NCBI RefSeq assembly: GCF_019430945.1
Contig: NZ_JAHYCB010000016.1
Span: forward strand, 1-64,000
Direction: 5' to 3'
Length of the DNA: 64,000 bases
From: Neorhizobium populisoli
GTDB taxonomy: Bacteria > Pseudomonadota > Alphaproteobacteria > Rhizobiales > Rhizobiaceae
Under the pieces are notes generated by a model that saw nothing but the letters and a program-made list of their open reading frames with translations, searched no databases and had not been told where the DNA came from. Positions within the stretch are counted from its first letter, which is position 1. The number at the start of each line of letters is the position of its first letter. This document shows positions 33,553 to 43,041 of this stretch, one piece after another. A program made the translations under genes and the position numbers.

Positions 33553-33744
33553 GATTTCCCTCCTGAAAACGCGCTGCACTCTTGTGCTACCGCGCCGTTG
33601 CTCGATGGCGGCATTTCTGCCGCCGATACCCCTTTGTTGAAAGGTATGATCCATCAACCAAATTTGGCTGTCAACTTTACCTTTGGTTTTCGAAAAAAAA
33701 TTTCAAGTTTCAAGCAAGCTTTGAAACCGGTAGCGGCCGGCGTC

Positions 33745-35136
33745 TCAGAGCGTCAGAACCTTGCCCGTGTTGAGAACGTTATTCGGGTCGAGTGCCTGCT
33801 TGATCTTCGCCATCAGCGCCAGTTCCTCCTGCGTCCGCGAGAGCTTGAGATATGGCTTCTTCAGCAGTCCAATCCCGTGTTCGGCGGAGATCGTGCCGCC
33901 TTCGCTGGCGACGAAACCGAAGACGAGTTCGCTGATCTCCTTGTGCGGCTGCTCCTTGCCGGCAGAGGGAATGTTGCAGACGACATGCAGGTTGCTGTCG
34001 CCGATATGGCCGTAGCTCAGCGCGATCGCATCCTGCCAGCGCGCCTTCATCGCCGCCTCGATGTCATCCACCACCCTGCCGGCAGCGCTGGTTGGCAGGC
34101 CGACGTCGAAGGCCGTCAGCGGCCCCATCAGCTTGCTGTATTCTGAAACGCTCTCACGCACCGCCCATAGATCGCGGGTTTCGCGTTCGGAAGACGGCAG
34201 GACGGCATCGGACACCCAGCCTGATTCCAGCGCATCGGTGAGGACCTGCTCGAGCAGCAGACGGTTTTCCGATGCATCGCGGCCCCCGGTTTCGATCAGC
34301 ACGTAGACGCCATACGGCTCGTTAAATGCTCGGCGCAGATCCGGCAGGCTGCCGGTCATGAAGTCGTAGAAGCTCGGCCACATTACCTCGAAAGAGGTAA
34401 GGGCAGAACCCATGCGCTGGCGGGCGCTTTTCAGAAGTTCCAGCAAAGACGGGAAATCCGGGCAACCGCAGAAGGCGCTGGCAAGCTCGGCGGGCTTCGC
34501 CTGCAGCCGCAACACGGCACGGGTGATGATGCCGAGCGTGCCTTCCGAGCCGATGAAGATTTGCTTCAGGTCGTAGCCGGCGTTGTTCTTTAGCATTTTG
34601 TTGAGTGAGGTGACGATCGTGCCATCCGGTAGCACGACTTCCAGGCCGAGCACATGTTCGCGCGCCATGCCGAAGCGGATGACGCGATTGCCGCCGGCAT
34701 TGGTGGAAAGATTGCCGCCGATCATGCAGGAATCGCGCGCGCCGAGATCAAGCCCGAGGAACAGGCCTGCTTCTTCGGCCGCCTTCTGGGCAACCCCCAA
34801 CACCACGCCGGCTTGCACCGTCATGGTCGCCATGACGGTGTCGATTTCCTCGATGGCGTTCATGCGATCCAGTGAAAGAGCAACTCCGCCTTCGATCGGT
34901 CGCGCGCCGCCGTTGAGGCCGGTCAATCCGCCTTGCGGGGTTAGCGGCACTTTGAACTCGTTGCAAATCCGCATGGCGGCCGCCACCTGCTGCGTCGTCC
35001 GGGGCCGGACCAGGGCAAGCGGTAGGACTGCAGACAAGCCGGCCCAATCATTATGATAACGAAGCGGGATATCGTCGCCGAAGAAGACGTCTGACCCAAG
35101 CTCGACCTTTAGGGCTTCGACGATATTGCTAGGCAT
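33745..35136 (-). CDS. FAD-linked D-2-hydroxyacid dehydrogenase (GlcD / D-lactate / D-2-hydroxyglutarate type)
   Basis: This 463-residue flavoprotein has the PCMH FAD-binding domain (PLTPQGGLTGLNGGA, IGGNLSTNAGGNRVIRFGM, GSEGTLGIITRAVLRL) and the FAD-oxidase C domain (YGHIGDSNLHVV, where His binds the metal/substrate, and SAEHGIGLLK). It oxidises a D-2-hydroxy acid to the 2-oxo acid and passes electrons to a quinone, cytochrome or ETF. It sits upstream of the Liv-type binding protein on the same strand, separated by about 190 bases. An FMN oxidase for L-type acids lies close by, so both isomers may be handled. Confidence 0.9.
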   Translation of the reverse strand: MPSNIVEALKVELGSDVFFGDDIPLRYHNDWAGLSAVLPLALVRPRTTQQVAAAMRICNEFKVPLTPQGGLTGLNGGARPIEGGVALSLDRMNAIEEIDTVMATMTVQAGVVLGVAQKAAEEAGLFLGLDLGARDSCMIGGNLSTNAGGNRVIRFGMAREHVLGLEVVLPDGTIVTSLNKMLKNNAGYDLKQIFIGSEGTLGIITRAVLRLQAKPAELASAFCGCPDFPSLLELLKSARQRMGSALTSFEVMWPSFYDFMTGSLPDLRRAFNEPYGVYVLIETGGRDASENRLLLEQVLTDALESGWVSDAVLPSSERETRDLWAVRESVSEYSKLMGPLTAFDVGLPTSAAGRVVDDIEAAMKARWQDAIALSYGHIGDSNLHVVCNIPSAGKEQPHKEISELVFGFVASEGGTISAEHGIGLLKKPYLKLSRTQEELALMAKIKQALDPNNVLNTGKVLTL

Positions 35137-35240
35137 GACTGCTCCATCCGCATATAGGCAAATTCGTGACCGTTATTGGTCAGTCGAACATACCTTTGAC
35201 CGATCCGCAACCGCATTCCTACGTGCTGCGCCATAAAATA

Positions 35241-35254
35241 GTTTAAGTCTAAAC
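35241..35254. promoter_or_regulatory. palindromic motif GTTTA-N4-TAAAC (site 1)
   Basis: GTTTAAGTCTAAAC is a perfect inverted repeat with 5-base arms, located between the divergent dehydrogenase and EthD-like genes. Related sequences stand at 42771-42785, 44693-44707 and 51558-51572. It is likely an operator for one of the local regulators. Confidence 0.5.
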
Positions 35255-35353
35255 TTGTTTTTTGTATCGGGCAGCCTGATGATGCGCCATCCGATGGGGA
35301 ACGAGAGGGCCGGCAAAGATGGGCGCTTCTCGGAAAAGCAGGAGGATTTCGCC

Positions 35354-36058
35354 ATGCGCTTTGCCTATTTCGCCTTTTTCGAAAATACCGATAGCAGCAA
35401 GCTTGCTGTCAGCAAGGCTGACGTTGAAACCGTCGCCGAGATCGTCAAGCTGACGCCGGGCCTGACTTCAGCCAATCTTTACACGCCGGAAGTCACCAAG
35501 GACATGTACAACAAGGACGAACAGTCCCCGGTTTTCGGCATGCAGCTGCATTTCAACGAGCTTTCCGAACTGGAAGATGCGATGGCGCCAGCCGGTCACC
35601 TGCAGCAGCTTGCAGCCAATGGCGTGCTTTCCAGCATTCGTGGTGCCAGGGCGACGCAGCAGGCCATGTATGCGCGGCATTTCCCGGTCGATGACTCGAC
35701 TGTCGATATCGCCAGGAACGGCAACCCGTGCTCCTATGTCGTTCACTATCAGGGGCCGGCGGAGGACCTGAACGTCTGGATGCATCATTACGTCACCCAT
35801 CATCCTGAGGTGATGCGGACCTTTCCGGGGATCCGCAAGATCGAAGTCCTGTCGCGGATCGATTGGTGTGGCTTCCTGCCCTGGGAACGGGTTAATCACA
35901 TGCAGCGCAACCGGGTTATGTTCGACAGCCCGGCGGCCCTACAAGCCGCGCTGCAATCGCCGGCGCGCATTGCCATGCGCGAGGATTTCAAGACCTTCCC
36001 GCCCTTCGAAGGCGGCAATTCGCACTTTCCGATGGAAACCCGGATCGTCTTGCCCTGA
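35354..36058 (+). CDS. EthD-like domain protein
   Basis: This 234-residue product is read from ATG 35354 behind CAGGAGG. It has two ferredoxin-fold-like halves; the second (YVVHYQGPAEDLNVWMHHYV, THHPEVMRTFPGIRKIEVLS) matches the EthD/REDY pattern with a His-His-Pro segment. EthD proteins are helper or small-molecule-processing proteins in catabolic clusters, and no single reaction can be assigned. The longer frame from 35255 has no ribosome site. It is divergent from the FAD dehydrogenase and behind motif site 1. Confidence 0.75.
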   Translation: MRFAYFAFFENTDSSKLAVSKADVETVAEIVKLTPGLTSANLYTPEVTKDMYNKDEQSPVFGMQLHFNELSELEDAMAPAGHLQQLAANGVLSSIRGARATQQAMYARHFPVDDSTVDIARNGNPCSYVVHYQGPAEDLNVWMHHYVTHHPEVMRTFPGIRKIEVLSRIDWCGFLPWERVNHMQRNRVMFDSPAALQAALQSPARIAMREDFKTFPPFEGGNSHFPMETRIVLP

Positions 36059-36067
36059 GAGCTGCGA

Positions 36068-37243
36068 TTACAATCTCAAGCGGTCGCGGTCCAGTTCCGC
36101 GATCGAGCGGCAACCGATCAGCGCCATGGTGCGGCGGGTTTCTTCTTCGAGGATCGTGAGCGCGCGTGCCACACCCGCCTCACCACCTGCAGCGAGACCA
36201 TAAAGTGCGGCCCGGCCGAGCATGATGGCATCGGCACCAAGTGCCAAGGCCTTGACGATATCCGTGCCGCGCCGGAAGCCGCTATCCGCGAGTATGGCAA
36301 TCCTGCCCTTCAGCCGATTGGCGATCTTCGGAAGAATGTCGATTGGCGACGGCGCGCCATCGAGCTGACGGCCGCCGTGATTGCTGATGACAATCCCGTC
36401 CGCGCCGGCTTCGGCCGCCAGTTCCGCATCGCGCGTCGACATCACGCCCTTGATGATCAGCGGCCGCTTCCAGATCTTTCGGATATGCCGGATGTGGTTC
36501 CAGCTGAGATCAGGTTCGACCTGTTCTCGCGACCAGATGGCGGTGCGGGCAAAAGTCTGCTGGTCTGCAGGCAGGAAATCCAGAAGATTACCGAAAGGCG
36601 GAATGCCGCGCGCCATGACCGATATCGCCCAACGTGGATGGAAGAGCATGTCCAGTTTGTGGCGCAGCGTCGGGTCCATGCCGGAGCGATAGTTACGGCG
36701 GTCCCATTCGCGATTGCCGAAGGTCGCGGCGTCGGTCGTCACCATCAGCGCCTGGCAGCCGGCTCTTTCGGCACGGCCGACCAGGTCCTCCATGAAAGTC
36801 TGCGAGCGGAAGACGTAAAGCTGTATCCAGTGCGCAAGATCGGGAATGCCGGCAAGCTGCTCGATCCGCATGTTCGAGACGGTACTCTGGGTGAAGGTCA
36901 CGCCGGCTTTGGCCGCCGCCTGCGCCAGAAGCCGGTCACCCTCATATTGCAACAGGCCATTAAAGCCGGTCGGCGCGATGATGAAAGGCAGGCGCATCTT
37001 TCGGCCGAGAACGGTCGTCGAAAGGTCAGGCACACCGACACCGGTCAGTGTCGAGGGACGGAAGCCGATCGCAGAAAACACGTCGCGATTGCGGCGCAGC
37101 GTCAGCTCGTCCTCCGCTCCGCCTTCCAGATATTCCAGCACGAAGGCGGGCAGGCGGTCGCGTGCCATGGCCTGCAGATCGGCAATCGTCACCGCCCGCT
37201 TCACATCCCGGCCGCCGTAGTATTTCCTGCCTGCAAATGCCAT
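36068..37243 (-). CDS. FMN-dependent alpha-hydroxyacid oxidase/dehydrogenase (LldD / glycolate oxidase family)
   Basis: This 391-residue TIM-barrel flavoprotein starts at ATG 37243, overlapping the stop of the upstream ATPase gene. Family signatures are AFVLEYLEGGAEDE at the front, IIAPTGFNGLL, the Lys in LIIKGVMS, and the active-site ISNHGGRQLDGAPS with His-Gly-Gly-Arg-Gln. LADSGFRRGTDIVKALALGA binds the FMN phosphate. The substrate is an L-2-hydroxy acid such as lactate, mandelate or glycolate. It is the last gene of a peptide-type importer operon. Confidence 0.92.
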   Translation of the reverse strand: MAFAGRKYYGGRDVKRAVTIADLQAMARDRLPAFVLEYLEGGAEDELTLRRNRDVFSAIGFRPSTLTGVGVPDLSTTVLGRKMRLPFIIAPTGFNGLLQYEGDRLLAQAAAKAGVTFTQSTVSNMRIEQLAGIPDLAHWIQLYVFRSQTFMEDLVGRAERAGCQALMVTTDAATFGNREWDRRNYRSGMDPTLRHKLDMLFHPRWAISVMARGIPPFGNLLDFLPADQQTFARTAIWSREQVEPDLSWNHIRHIRKIWKRPLIIKGVMSTRDAELAAEAGADGIVISNHGGRQLDGAPSPIDILPKIANRLKGRIAILADSGFRRGTDIVKALALGADAIMLGRAALYGLAAGGEAGVARALTILEEETRRTMALIGCRSIAELDRDRLRL

Positions 37244-39120
37244 CACTCGACCTGATATCCCGCTTCCGCCAACACCGGCGACCATTCCGAATTGACATCA
37301 TCCGGTGGCACGGCCGCAAGCAGGCTTCTCGTATAGTCGTGCTGCGGTTTGGAAAAAACGGCCTCGGTGCGGCCGCTTTCGACGACCTCGCCGCGATACA
37401 TCACCATAACGCGGTCACAGAGATAGCGAACCACGGACAGATCGTGACTGATGAACAGCATCGAGAAGCCGTGCTCGTCGCGCAGCTTAAGGAGAAGGTC
37501 AAGAAGCTGTGCCTGAACCGAGACGTCCAGACCAGAGACGATCTCGTCGGCAACCAGGATTTTCGGCAGGGTGCAGAGCGCGCGGGCAATGTTGACGCGC
37601 TGCTTCTGCCCACCGGAAAGCTGTGAAGGAAAGCGCATCGCCGCATCCGGCGGCAAGCCGATCTCCTTGAGTAGTTCTGCGGCGCGAACCATGCGCTCGC
37701 GATGGCTGTTGAGCAGGCCGGTCGCCTCGTTTGCCTGCGTGACGATGCTGCCGATCCTGCGGCGCGGGTTAAGTGCAGATTGCGGATCCTGGAACACCAT
37801 TTGGATATAATCGCGACGGAACGCCTTGTCGGCATTGCGATTGGCGGTAACATCGCGCCCGGCAAGGGTGATCTTGCCATCCGTCGGCGTGTCAAGGCCA
37901 ACCACCAGACGGGCGAGCGAGCTCTTACCACTACCGCTCTCGCCGACGATGCCGACGAACTCTCCTTCGCCAAGCGTAAAATCGACGCTGTTGACGGCCT
38001 TGAAGCTGCTGCGGGAGGCGAACGGGCTCCAGGCGGTCGTATAGGCCTTGGTCAGCCTCTCGCCGTTGAAATGTATATTGGCCGACGCGATCTCGCGGCC
38101 GGGCGCCAGTGGCGGCGGCACGATATCCGGCGTCTTTTCGGTCCGAATACAGGCAGCGATGTGGTTCGGGCCGATATCGGCAAGCGGCGGTTCGGTCTGC
38201 GTACAGGCTTCCATCACATTCGGACAGCGGGAAGCGAAACGGCAGCCTTTCAGTTCCTTCAAGACGCGCAGGCCGGGCATGCGTTCGGGAAGAATGAAAA
38301 GGCCGCGGCGCGGGCCACTGATATTCGGGTTGGCGAGCTGCAGACAGCGCGTGTAGGGATGGGCGGGATCCGAGAAAAGCTGCTTCGCCGGCCCGCGTTC
38401 GGCCGGCCGGCCGGCGTAAAGCACCATGATCTCGTCGCTGATCTGCGAGGCGAGGCGCAGGTCATGAGTGATGAAAATGACAGCCGTGCCGTCCCGCCTC
38501 TGCATTTCGCCGATCAGCTTGATGATACGCGCCTGGATGGTGACGTCGAGCGCCGTCGTCGGCTCGTCAGCGATCAAGAGACGCGGGCGGCTCGCGAAGG
38601 CCATGGCAATCAGGATGCGTTGACACATGCCGCCGGAAAGCTGGTGCGGATATTTGTCGAGCAGTGCCGCGCCATGCGGCAGATGCACGGCCTCGAACTC
38701 CTTCAGCGCCCTCAGCTTCCAGCTTTCACCAGGTTGGAGGCCGATGCGCAACAGATGTTCTTTCATCTGCTGGCCGACGCTCAGAACCGGGTTGAGGCCC
38801 GACAGCGGCTCCTGCGGAATGAAGGCGATATCGCGGCCAAGCAGATCGCGGCGGCGATCCGCCCCCATGCCGACCAGATCTTCGCCGTCGAATTTCAGCG
38901 TTCCCTTGGTTACCGCAAAACCATGCGGCAGGAATTGTGAAATCGTGCGGCCGATCATGGACTTGCCGGCGCCGGACTCCCCGACAAGACCGAGTATCTT
39001 GCCGGGCTCGAGCGTGAAATTGAGATCGGTCAGGACGGGAAAACGTTCCTTGCCGCCGAGAGATTCGACGCAAAGGTTTTGCGCCGAAAGAATAGGGCCG
39101 GAGGGGGAAGGATTGGCCAT
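37243..39120 (-). CDS. fused double ATP-binding protein of a peptide-type importer (GsiA-like)
   Basis: One 625-residue chain contains two complete ATPases. The first half has GESGAGKSM, Q-loop FIPQEP, signature LSGGMCQRI, LLIADEP and FITHD. The second half has GESGSGKSS, MVFQDP, LSGGQKQRV, ILVADEI and FISHD. Walker B of the second half reads ADEI where ADEP is usual, but the catalytic Glu is kept. The oligopeptide C-terminal Cys extension is only in the first half (CRFASRCPNVMEACTQTEPP). The start at 39120 (MANPSPSGP) leaves one base to the preceding stop. Confidence 0.92.
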   Translation of the reverse strand: MANPSPSGPILSAQNLCVESLGGKERFPVLTDLNFTLEPGKILGLVGESGAGKSMIGRTISQFLPHGFAVTKGTLKFDGEDLVGMGADRRRDLLGRDIAFIPQEPLSGLNPVLSVGQQMKEHLLRIGLQPGESWKLRALKEFEAVHLPHGAALLDKYPHQLSGGMCQRILIAMAFASRPRLLIADEPTTALDVTIQARIIKLIGEMQRRDGTAVIFITHDLRLASQISDEIMVLYAGRPAERGPAKQLFSDPAHPYTRCLQLANPNISGPRRGLFILPERMPGLRVLKELKGCRFASRCPNVMEACTQTEPPLADIGPNHIAACIRTEKTPDIVPPPLAPGREIASANIHFNGERLTKAYTTAWSPFASRSSFKAVNSVDFTLGEGEFVGIVGESGSGKSSLARLVVGLDTPTDGKITLAGRDVTANRNADKAFRRDYIQMVFQDPQSALNPRRRIGSIVTQANEATGLLNSHRERMVRAAELLKEIGLPPDAAMRFPSQLSGGQKQRVNIARALCTLPKILVADEIVSGLDVSVQAQLLDLLLKLRDEHGFSMLFISHDLSVVRYLCDRVMVMYRGEVVESGRTEAVFSKPQHDYTRSLLAAVPPDDVNSEWSPVLAEAGYQVE

Positions 39121-39121
39121 A

Positions 39122-39979
39122 TCAGGTGCGCTCCGTCTGCGTGAGGCGGGTATCCAGCGTGCGGCGCAGGCCGTCGCCGAGAATATTGAAGCCGAAAACG
39201 GCAAAGAAGATCGCCAGGATCGGCGCGATCAGATTGAACGGCGCCTCGTAGATGTTCTGGCGCGCATCGGCGATCATCTGGCCCCAAGCCGGCGTCTCAG
39301 AGCCGACGCTCATGCCGACGAAGGAAAGGATCGCCTCCACGATGACAGCGACGCCCATTTCCAGGCTCATCAGAGTGATCAGCAGCGGCAGCGTGCCTGG
39401 CAGGATTTCGCGGGTAATAGTGCGCCAGTGCGAGAAGCCGACAAGTTGGGCGGCCGAGACATAATCGCGACGCCGCAACACGATCACCTCGCTTCGCAAC
39501 ACGCGACAGAAGCGCGTCCAGTCGACCAGAATGATCGCCACGACCACGTTTCTGAGGCCCGTGCCGAGGCCGACCATCAGGATCAGCGAAAGAATGACCG
39601 GGGGGAAGGAAAGCCAGATTTCCACGACGCGGCCGATCAACCAGTCGATCCAGCCGCCAAAATATCCGGCGATATGAGCCAGGGTCGCACCGATGATCAT
39701 CGCGCCGACCGAAGCCGTGAAGGCGACGGTGAGGGCGACACGGGCGCCGAAGATCAGGCGCGAGAGTACGCAGCGTCCGAGGCTGTCGGTGCCAAGCGGA
39801 AACATGAGGTCGCCGCCGTCCGCCCAGGCAGGCGGCGTAAGAATGGCAAGCAGGTTTTGCTCGTTCGGATCGTTCGGTGCCAGATAGGGCGCAAAAATTG
39901 CGCAGATGCCGAGAATGAAGATAATGACGAGGCCAGTCTGGACGCGGCCGGATTTCAGCCAAAGCGGAAGCGGTCTCAT
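39122..39979 (-). CDS. peptide-type ABC transporter permease (DppC-like)
   Basis: This 285-residue inner-membrane permease has an N-terminal helix (VQTGLVIIFILGICAIFAPY) and GTDSLGRCVLSRLIFGARVA, the OppC/DppC signature. The EAA loop is SAAQLVGFSHWRTITREILP. It is paired with the DppB-like permease one base upstream. Confidence 0.92.
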   Translation of the reverse strand: MRPLPLWLKSGRVQTGLVIIFILGICAIFAPYLAPNDPNEQNLLAILTPPAWADGGDLMFPLGTDSLGRCVLSRLIFGARVALTVAFTASVGAMIIGATLAHIAGYFGGWIDWLIGRVVEIWLSFPPVILSLILMVGLGTGLRNVVVAIILVDWTRFCRVLRSEVIVLRRRDYVSAAQLVGFSHWRTITREILPGTLPLLITLMSLEMGVAVIVEAILSFVGMSVGSETPAWGQMIADARQNIYEAPFNLIAPILAIFFAVFGFNILGDGLRRTLDTRLTQTERT

Positions 39980-39980
39980 G

Positions 39981-41003
39981 TCAGCGCACCCTCAGTTTCG
40001 GATTGAGGATCAGGTAAAGGCTGTCCACCACGATGCTGATCACCAGCACGGCAATGCAATAGGTCAAGCCCGCGCCCTGGATGATCGGTAGGTCGGCGTT
40101 GCGAATGGCATCGACCATCAGGTTGCCCATGCCGGGATAGGAATAGATGATCTCCACCAGCAGCGTGCCGCCGAAGAGAAAGCCGAATTGCACGCCCATC
40201 AGACTGAGCGTCGGCAGGATGGCGTTTTTTAAGCCGTGACGGACAAGGATGCGCTTTTCGGAAAGGCCGCGCAGGCGCGCCTGATGAATATAATCATCCT
40301 GATAAGCATCAAGCAGGCTGGAGCGGAGCACGCGCATCAGCGACGGCGACAGCGCGATACCCAGCGCCAGACAGGGCAGGATCATGTGCTGCAAAGCGTT
40401 GATGAGGCTGGAGATATTGCCGGTGATCAGGCTGTCGAGCAGCAGGAAGCCGGTGACGACTGGCCGTTCGAATCCGGGGCTCAAACGTCCCGTGAACGGC
40501 AAAACCTCAAAGAACACGCCGAAGACGAGCAGCAGGAAGAGGCTCCAGAGAAACTCCGGGAGGGAGAGAAGCAAAATGGAGAAGAAATCCATCACTGCTT
40601 CCATACGGGTGCCCCGTACATAAAAAAGGAAAAGACCGCCGGCAATGCCGAAGACGGTCGCGACCATCATGGCAATGACCGCAAGCTCGATCGTCGCCGG
40701 CAGGGTGTTGCCGATCAGCGCAGTCACATCCTGGCGAAAATGGATGGAGCGGCCGATATTGCCGTGCAGGAGCTGGTTCAGCCAGATGCCATATTGTTCG
40801 TAGAGAGGTCGGTCGAGTCCCATTTCCGAACGCATGGCCTCGATCTCCTGCACCGTCGCATTCGGCGGCAGCGACATCGCCGCCGGATCGACCGGTAGGA
40901 TGCGCAGGATGCAAAATAGAAGCGCGGACACAACAAGCAGGATCGGTATCGCGGTCAGCACGCGCTTTACCAACAGCTTGGCAATAGTCGCAAACATGCG
41001 CAT
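39981..41003 (-). CDS. peptide-type ABC transporter permease (DppB-like)
   Basis: This 340-residue permease starts with a membrane helix (AIPILLVVSALLFCILRILP, then VDPAAM in place of the usual PGDP). The EAA loop is YIHQARLRGLSEKRILVRHG, and it has SYPGMGNLMVDAI near the end. It has a longer mid-loop than the paralogue at 6943-7902. It is part of the second peptide-type importer. Confidence 0.92.
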   Translation of the reverse strand: MRMFATIAKLLVKRVLTAIPILLVVSALLFCILRILPVDPAAMSLPPNATVQEIEAMRSEMGLDRPLYEQYGIWLNQLLHGNIGRSIHFRQDVTALIGNTLPATIELAVIAMMVATVFGIAGGLFLFYVRGTRMEAVMDFFSILLLSLPEFLWSLFLLLVFGVFFEVLPFTGRLSPGFERPVVTGFLLLDSLITGNISSLINALQHMILPCLALGIALSPSLMRVLRSSLLDAYQDDYIHQARLRGLSEKRILVRHGLKNAILPTLSLMGVQFGFLFGGTLLVEIIYSYPGMGNLMVDAIRNADLPIIQGAGLTYCIAVLVISIVVDSLYLILNPKLRVR

Positions 41004-41066
41004 GCCCCGTAGGAAGGATGTATGGAGAGGGGCCGGGTTGCCAGCCCCTGTATCGGTGCCGTGTGC

Positions 41067-42602
41067 TCAGGACCAGGACATGGTTTTGCCCAGAACCCAG
41101 GCATTGCCGTACTTGACGTAATTAAGGTTCTTCTTGCGAACCACAGTCTGGACGCTTTGTAGCAGCGGAATGTTGGCGCCGCTATCGACGATCTCCTTGG
41201 CGAGGTCCTTATAGCCCTGGATACGCTTCTCATAGACCGGTTCGGTGAAGAGCTTGAGGATCTTGTCGCCGATTTCCATGCCCTTCCAGGCGCCGAACGG
41301 CATTTTTGGGTTCATGAGGTAGCCCGAGAAAATTTCTGGGTCGCCGGTTGCGTTGTCGAAGCTGTAGAGCGTCGCTTCCGGCAGCTGGCCACCACGATTC
41401 AGTTCGAAATACTTGGAATATTCGATCTGCTGCAGTTCCACCTTCAGGCCGACCTTTTGCCACATCTGCACGAGGGCGCGGGCGATATCGAAATCGCTCG
41501 GAAACTGGCCATTGGTGGCAGCGAGCGTGAAGGACGCCGGCTTTTCGGCCGTATAACCGGCATCCGCAAGTAGCTTCTTGGCAAGCTCCGGGTCGTAGGG
41601 AAACTTGTAGTCCGCAACGTAACCCGGTGTGCCCGGCGTGGCCGGAACCGAAAGCGGAACAGCCGCGCCGCCATAAAACGCCTTGGAAAGGGCGACCTTG
41701 TCGATCGCGTGGTGTGCGGCGAGGCGAATAGCCTTGTCGGCAAAACCTTTGTCGTTCCGCATCTGCAGGATGATAATGCGGGTGAACGGATTGATCTCGG
41801 ATGTCAGTCCTTCCGTCTTGCCGAGGCGTTCGGTTTCGCGGACTGGAAGGTTGACCGTGATATCCACCTGACCGGACTGGATGGCTGCGGTGCGGGCCGA
41901 CGGGTCCTTGATGATGTCGATGGTAACGCGCTTGATCTTCGGCTTCTCACCGAAATAATCTTCGTTTCGCTCCAGCACGATGCGGGAATTCATCTGGTAG
42001 TCGACGAGCTTGTAAGGGCCGGTACCGATCGGCTTTTTGGCGAATTCTTCCGCGCCGACGGATTCGATATACTTCTTCGGCACGAGATAGCTGCCGAGGA
42101 AGGCGAGCCACTGTGGCGCGGTCGGCGTCGGGGCGGAGAATTTCATCACGCCGGAGATCGGGGAAAGGATCTCGATCTCGGTCAAGGTGCGCCAGGAATT
42201 GGCGATGTCGAGCTTCAGGCCGGATTTGATACGGTCGATGAAGGTGTATTTGAAATCCTCCATCGTCATCAGATCGCCGTTGTGGAACTTCACATCGCTG
42301 CGGATCTCGAAGGGCATCGAAAGACCATCCGGCTTCAGTTCCCATTTGGTGATCAGGTTGCCGATCAGCTTCAGGTCCGGCGACTGGTCAAGCGGCTGGT
42401 CGAAGACCATCTTGAACAGCGGCTGTGCGTCCGGAACGAAACGCAGGTTCGGATCCCAGGACGGCACGTCTGATGGCCAGCCGATCGTGACGTTATCGCT
42501 GCCTTGCGCGAAGGCGAAACTGGCCTGCGACAGCACGGTGCCGCTGACGGCGGCAAGCCCAAGCATCTGCAAGAGATTTCTGCGGTCGATTTCAAAAGTC
42601 AT
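41067..42602 (-). CDS. substrate-binding protein of the second peptide-type importer
   Basis: This 511-residue SBP_bac_5 protein starts at ATG 42602 behind AGAGGGACG. The N terminus MTFEIDRRNLLQMLGLAAVS has a twin-arginine (RRNLL) pattern before the hydrophobic part, so it may be exported by Tat. Mature-part marks are VKFHNGDLMTMEDFKYTF and the C-terminal lobe IPLLQSVQTVVRKKN. It is first in the operon with permeases, the double ATPase and the FMN oxidase. It is divergent from the acyl-CoA ligase, with motif site 2 between. Confidence 0.9.
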   Translation of the reverse strand: MTFEIDRRNLLQMLGLAAVSGTVLSQASFAFAQGSDNVTIGWPSDVPSWDPNLRFVPDAQPLFKMVFDQPLDQSPDLKLIGNLITKWELKPDGLSMPFEIRSDVKFHNGDLMTMEDFKYTFIDRIKSGLKLDIANSWRTLTEIEILSPISGVMKFSAPTPTAPQWLAFLGSYLVPKKYIESVGAEEFAKKPIGTGPYKLVDYQMNSRIVLERNEDYFGEKPKIKRVTIDIIKDPSARTAAIQSGQVDITVNLPVRETERLGKTEGLTSEINPFTRIIILQMRNDKGFADKAIRLAAHHAIDKVALSKAFYGGAAVPLSVPATPGTPGYVADYKFPYDPELAKKLLADAGYTAEKPASFTLAATNGQFPSDFDIARALVQMWQKVGLKVELQQIEYSKYFELNRGGQLPEATLYSFDNATGDPEIFSGYLMNPKMPFGAWKGMEIGDKILKLFTEPVYEKRIQGYKDLAKEIVDSGANIPLLQSVQTVVRKKNLNYVKYGNAWVLGKTMSWS

Positions 42603-42770
42603 TGACGTCCCTCTGGTTCTACCCTCGGCGTCTGCGGCCGACGGACCTGCGGCGGTTCTTGAAAAACGCGAGCCTGCAATCCTGTCAGGGGATTCTGTCA
42701 TTGGTGTTCGGCCGTTCTGCGCGGCGGTCCCCTTAACAATTGAGAGGATGGTAGAACGAGGTATAGGTTA

Positions 42771-42785
42771 CTTCAAGCCTAAAAT
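42771..42785. promoter_or_regulatory. motif related to GTTTA-N4-TAAAC (site 2)
   Basis: CTTCAAGCCTAAAAT stands between the divergent binding-protein and acyl-CoA-ligase genes. It agrees with site 1 at most positions (TTyAA--CTAAA). It is a weaker palindrome than site 1 but is placed in the right interval. Confidence 0.4.
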
Positions 42786-43041
42786 TTCCTATCGCGTCAA
42801 ATTGAAAGGTTTGGCCACCAATGCGTGCACAAGCCCTGCAAATTGCCATTTTTCACAAGGGAAAAGGTTGAGTGCGATGCAGTCTTCGGCCTGTTGTTAG
42901 AGGTTTTTCAGCGTTGACGCTGAAAATATATTGACCTTCTTACATATCATTTTATGCTTAAATCGTCTTTTGGAAGCGAGGCCGTTGTACGAGAAGGTTG
43001 CGCCTCGAAAAGCGCGCCGGAGCAAGCTTGAGGACGACGAA

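Noticed and set aside
37702..40006. Long plus-strand frames of 412 and 459 residues
   Set aside because: Antisense to the fused double ATPase and the permease, which have complete motifs on the minus strand.
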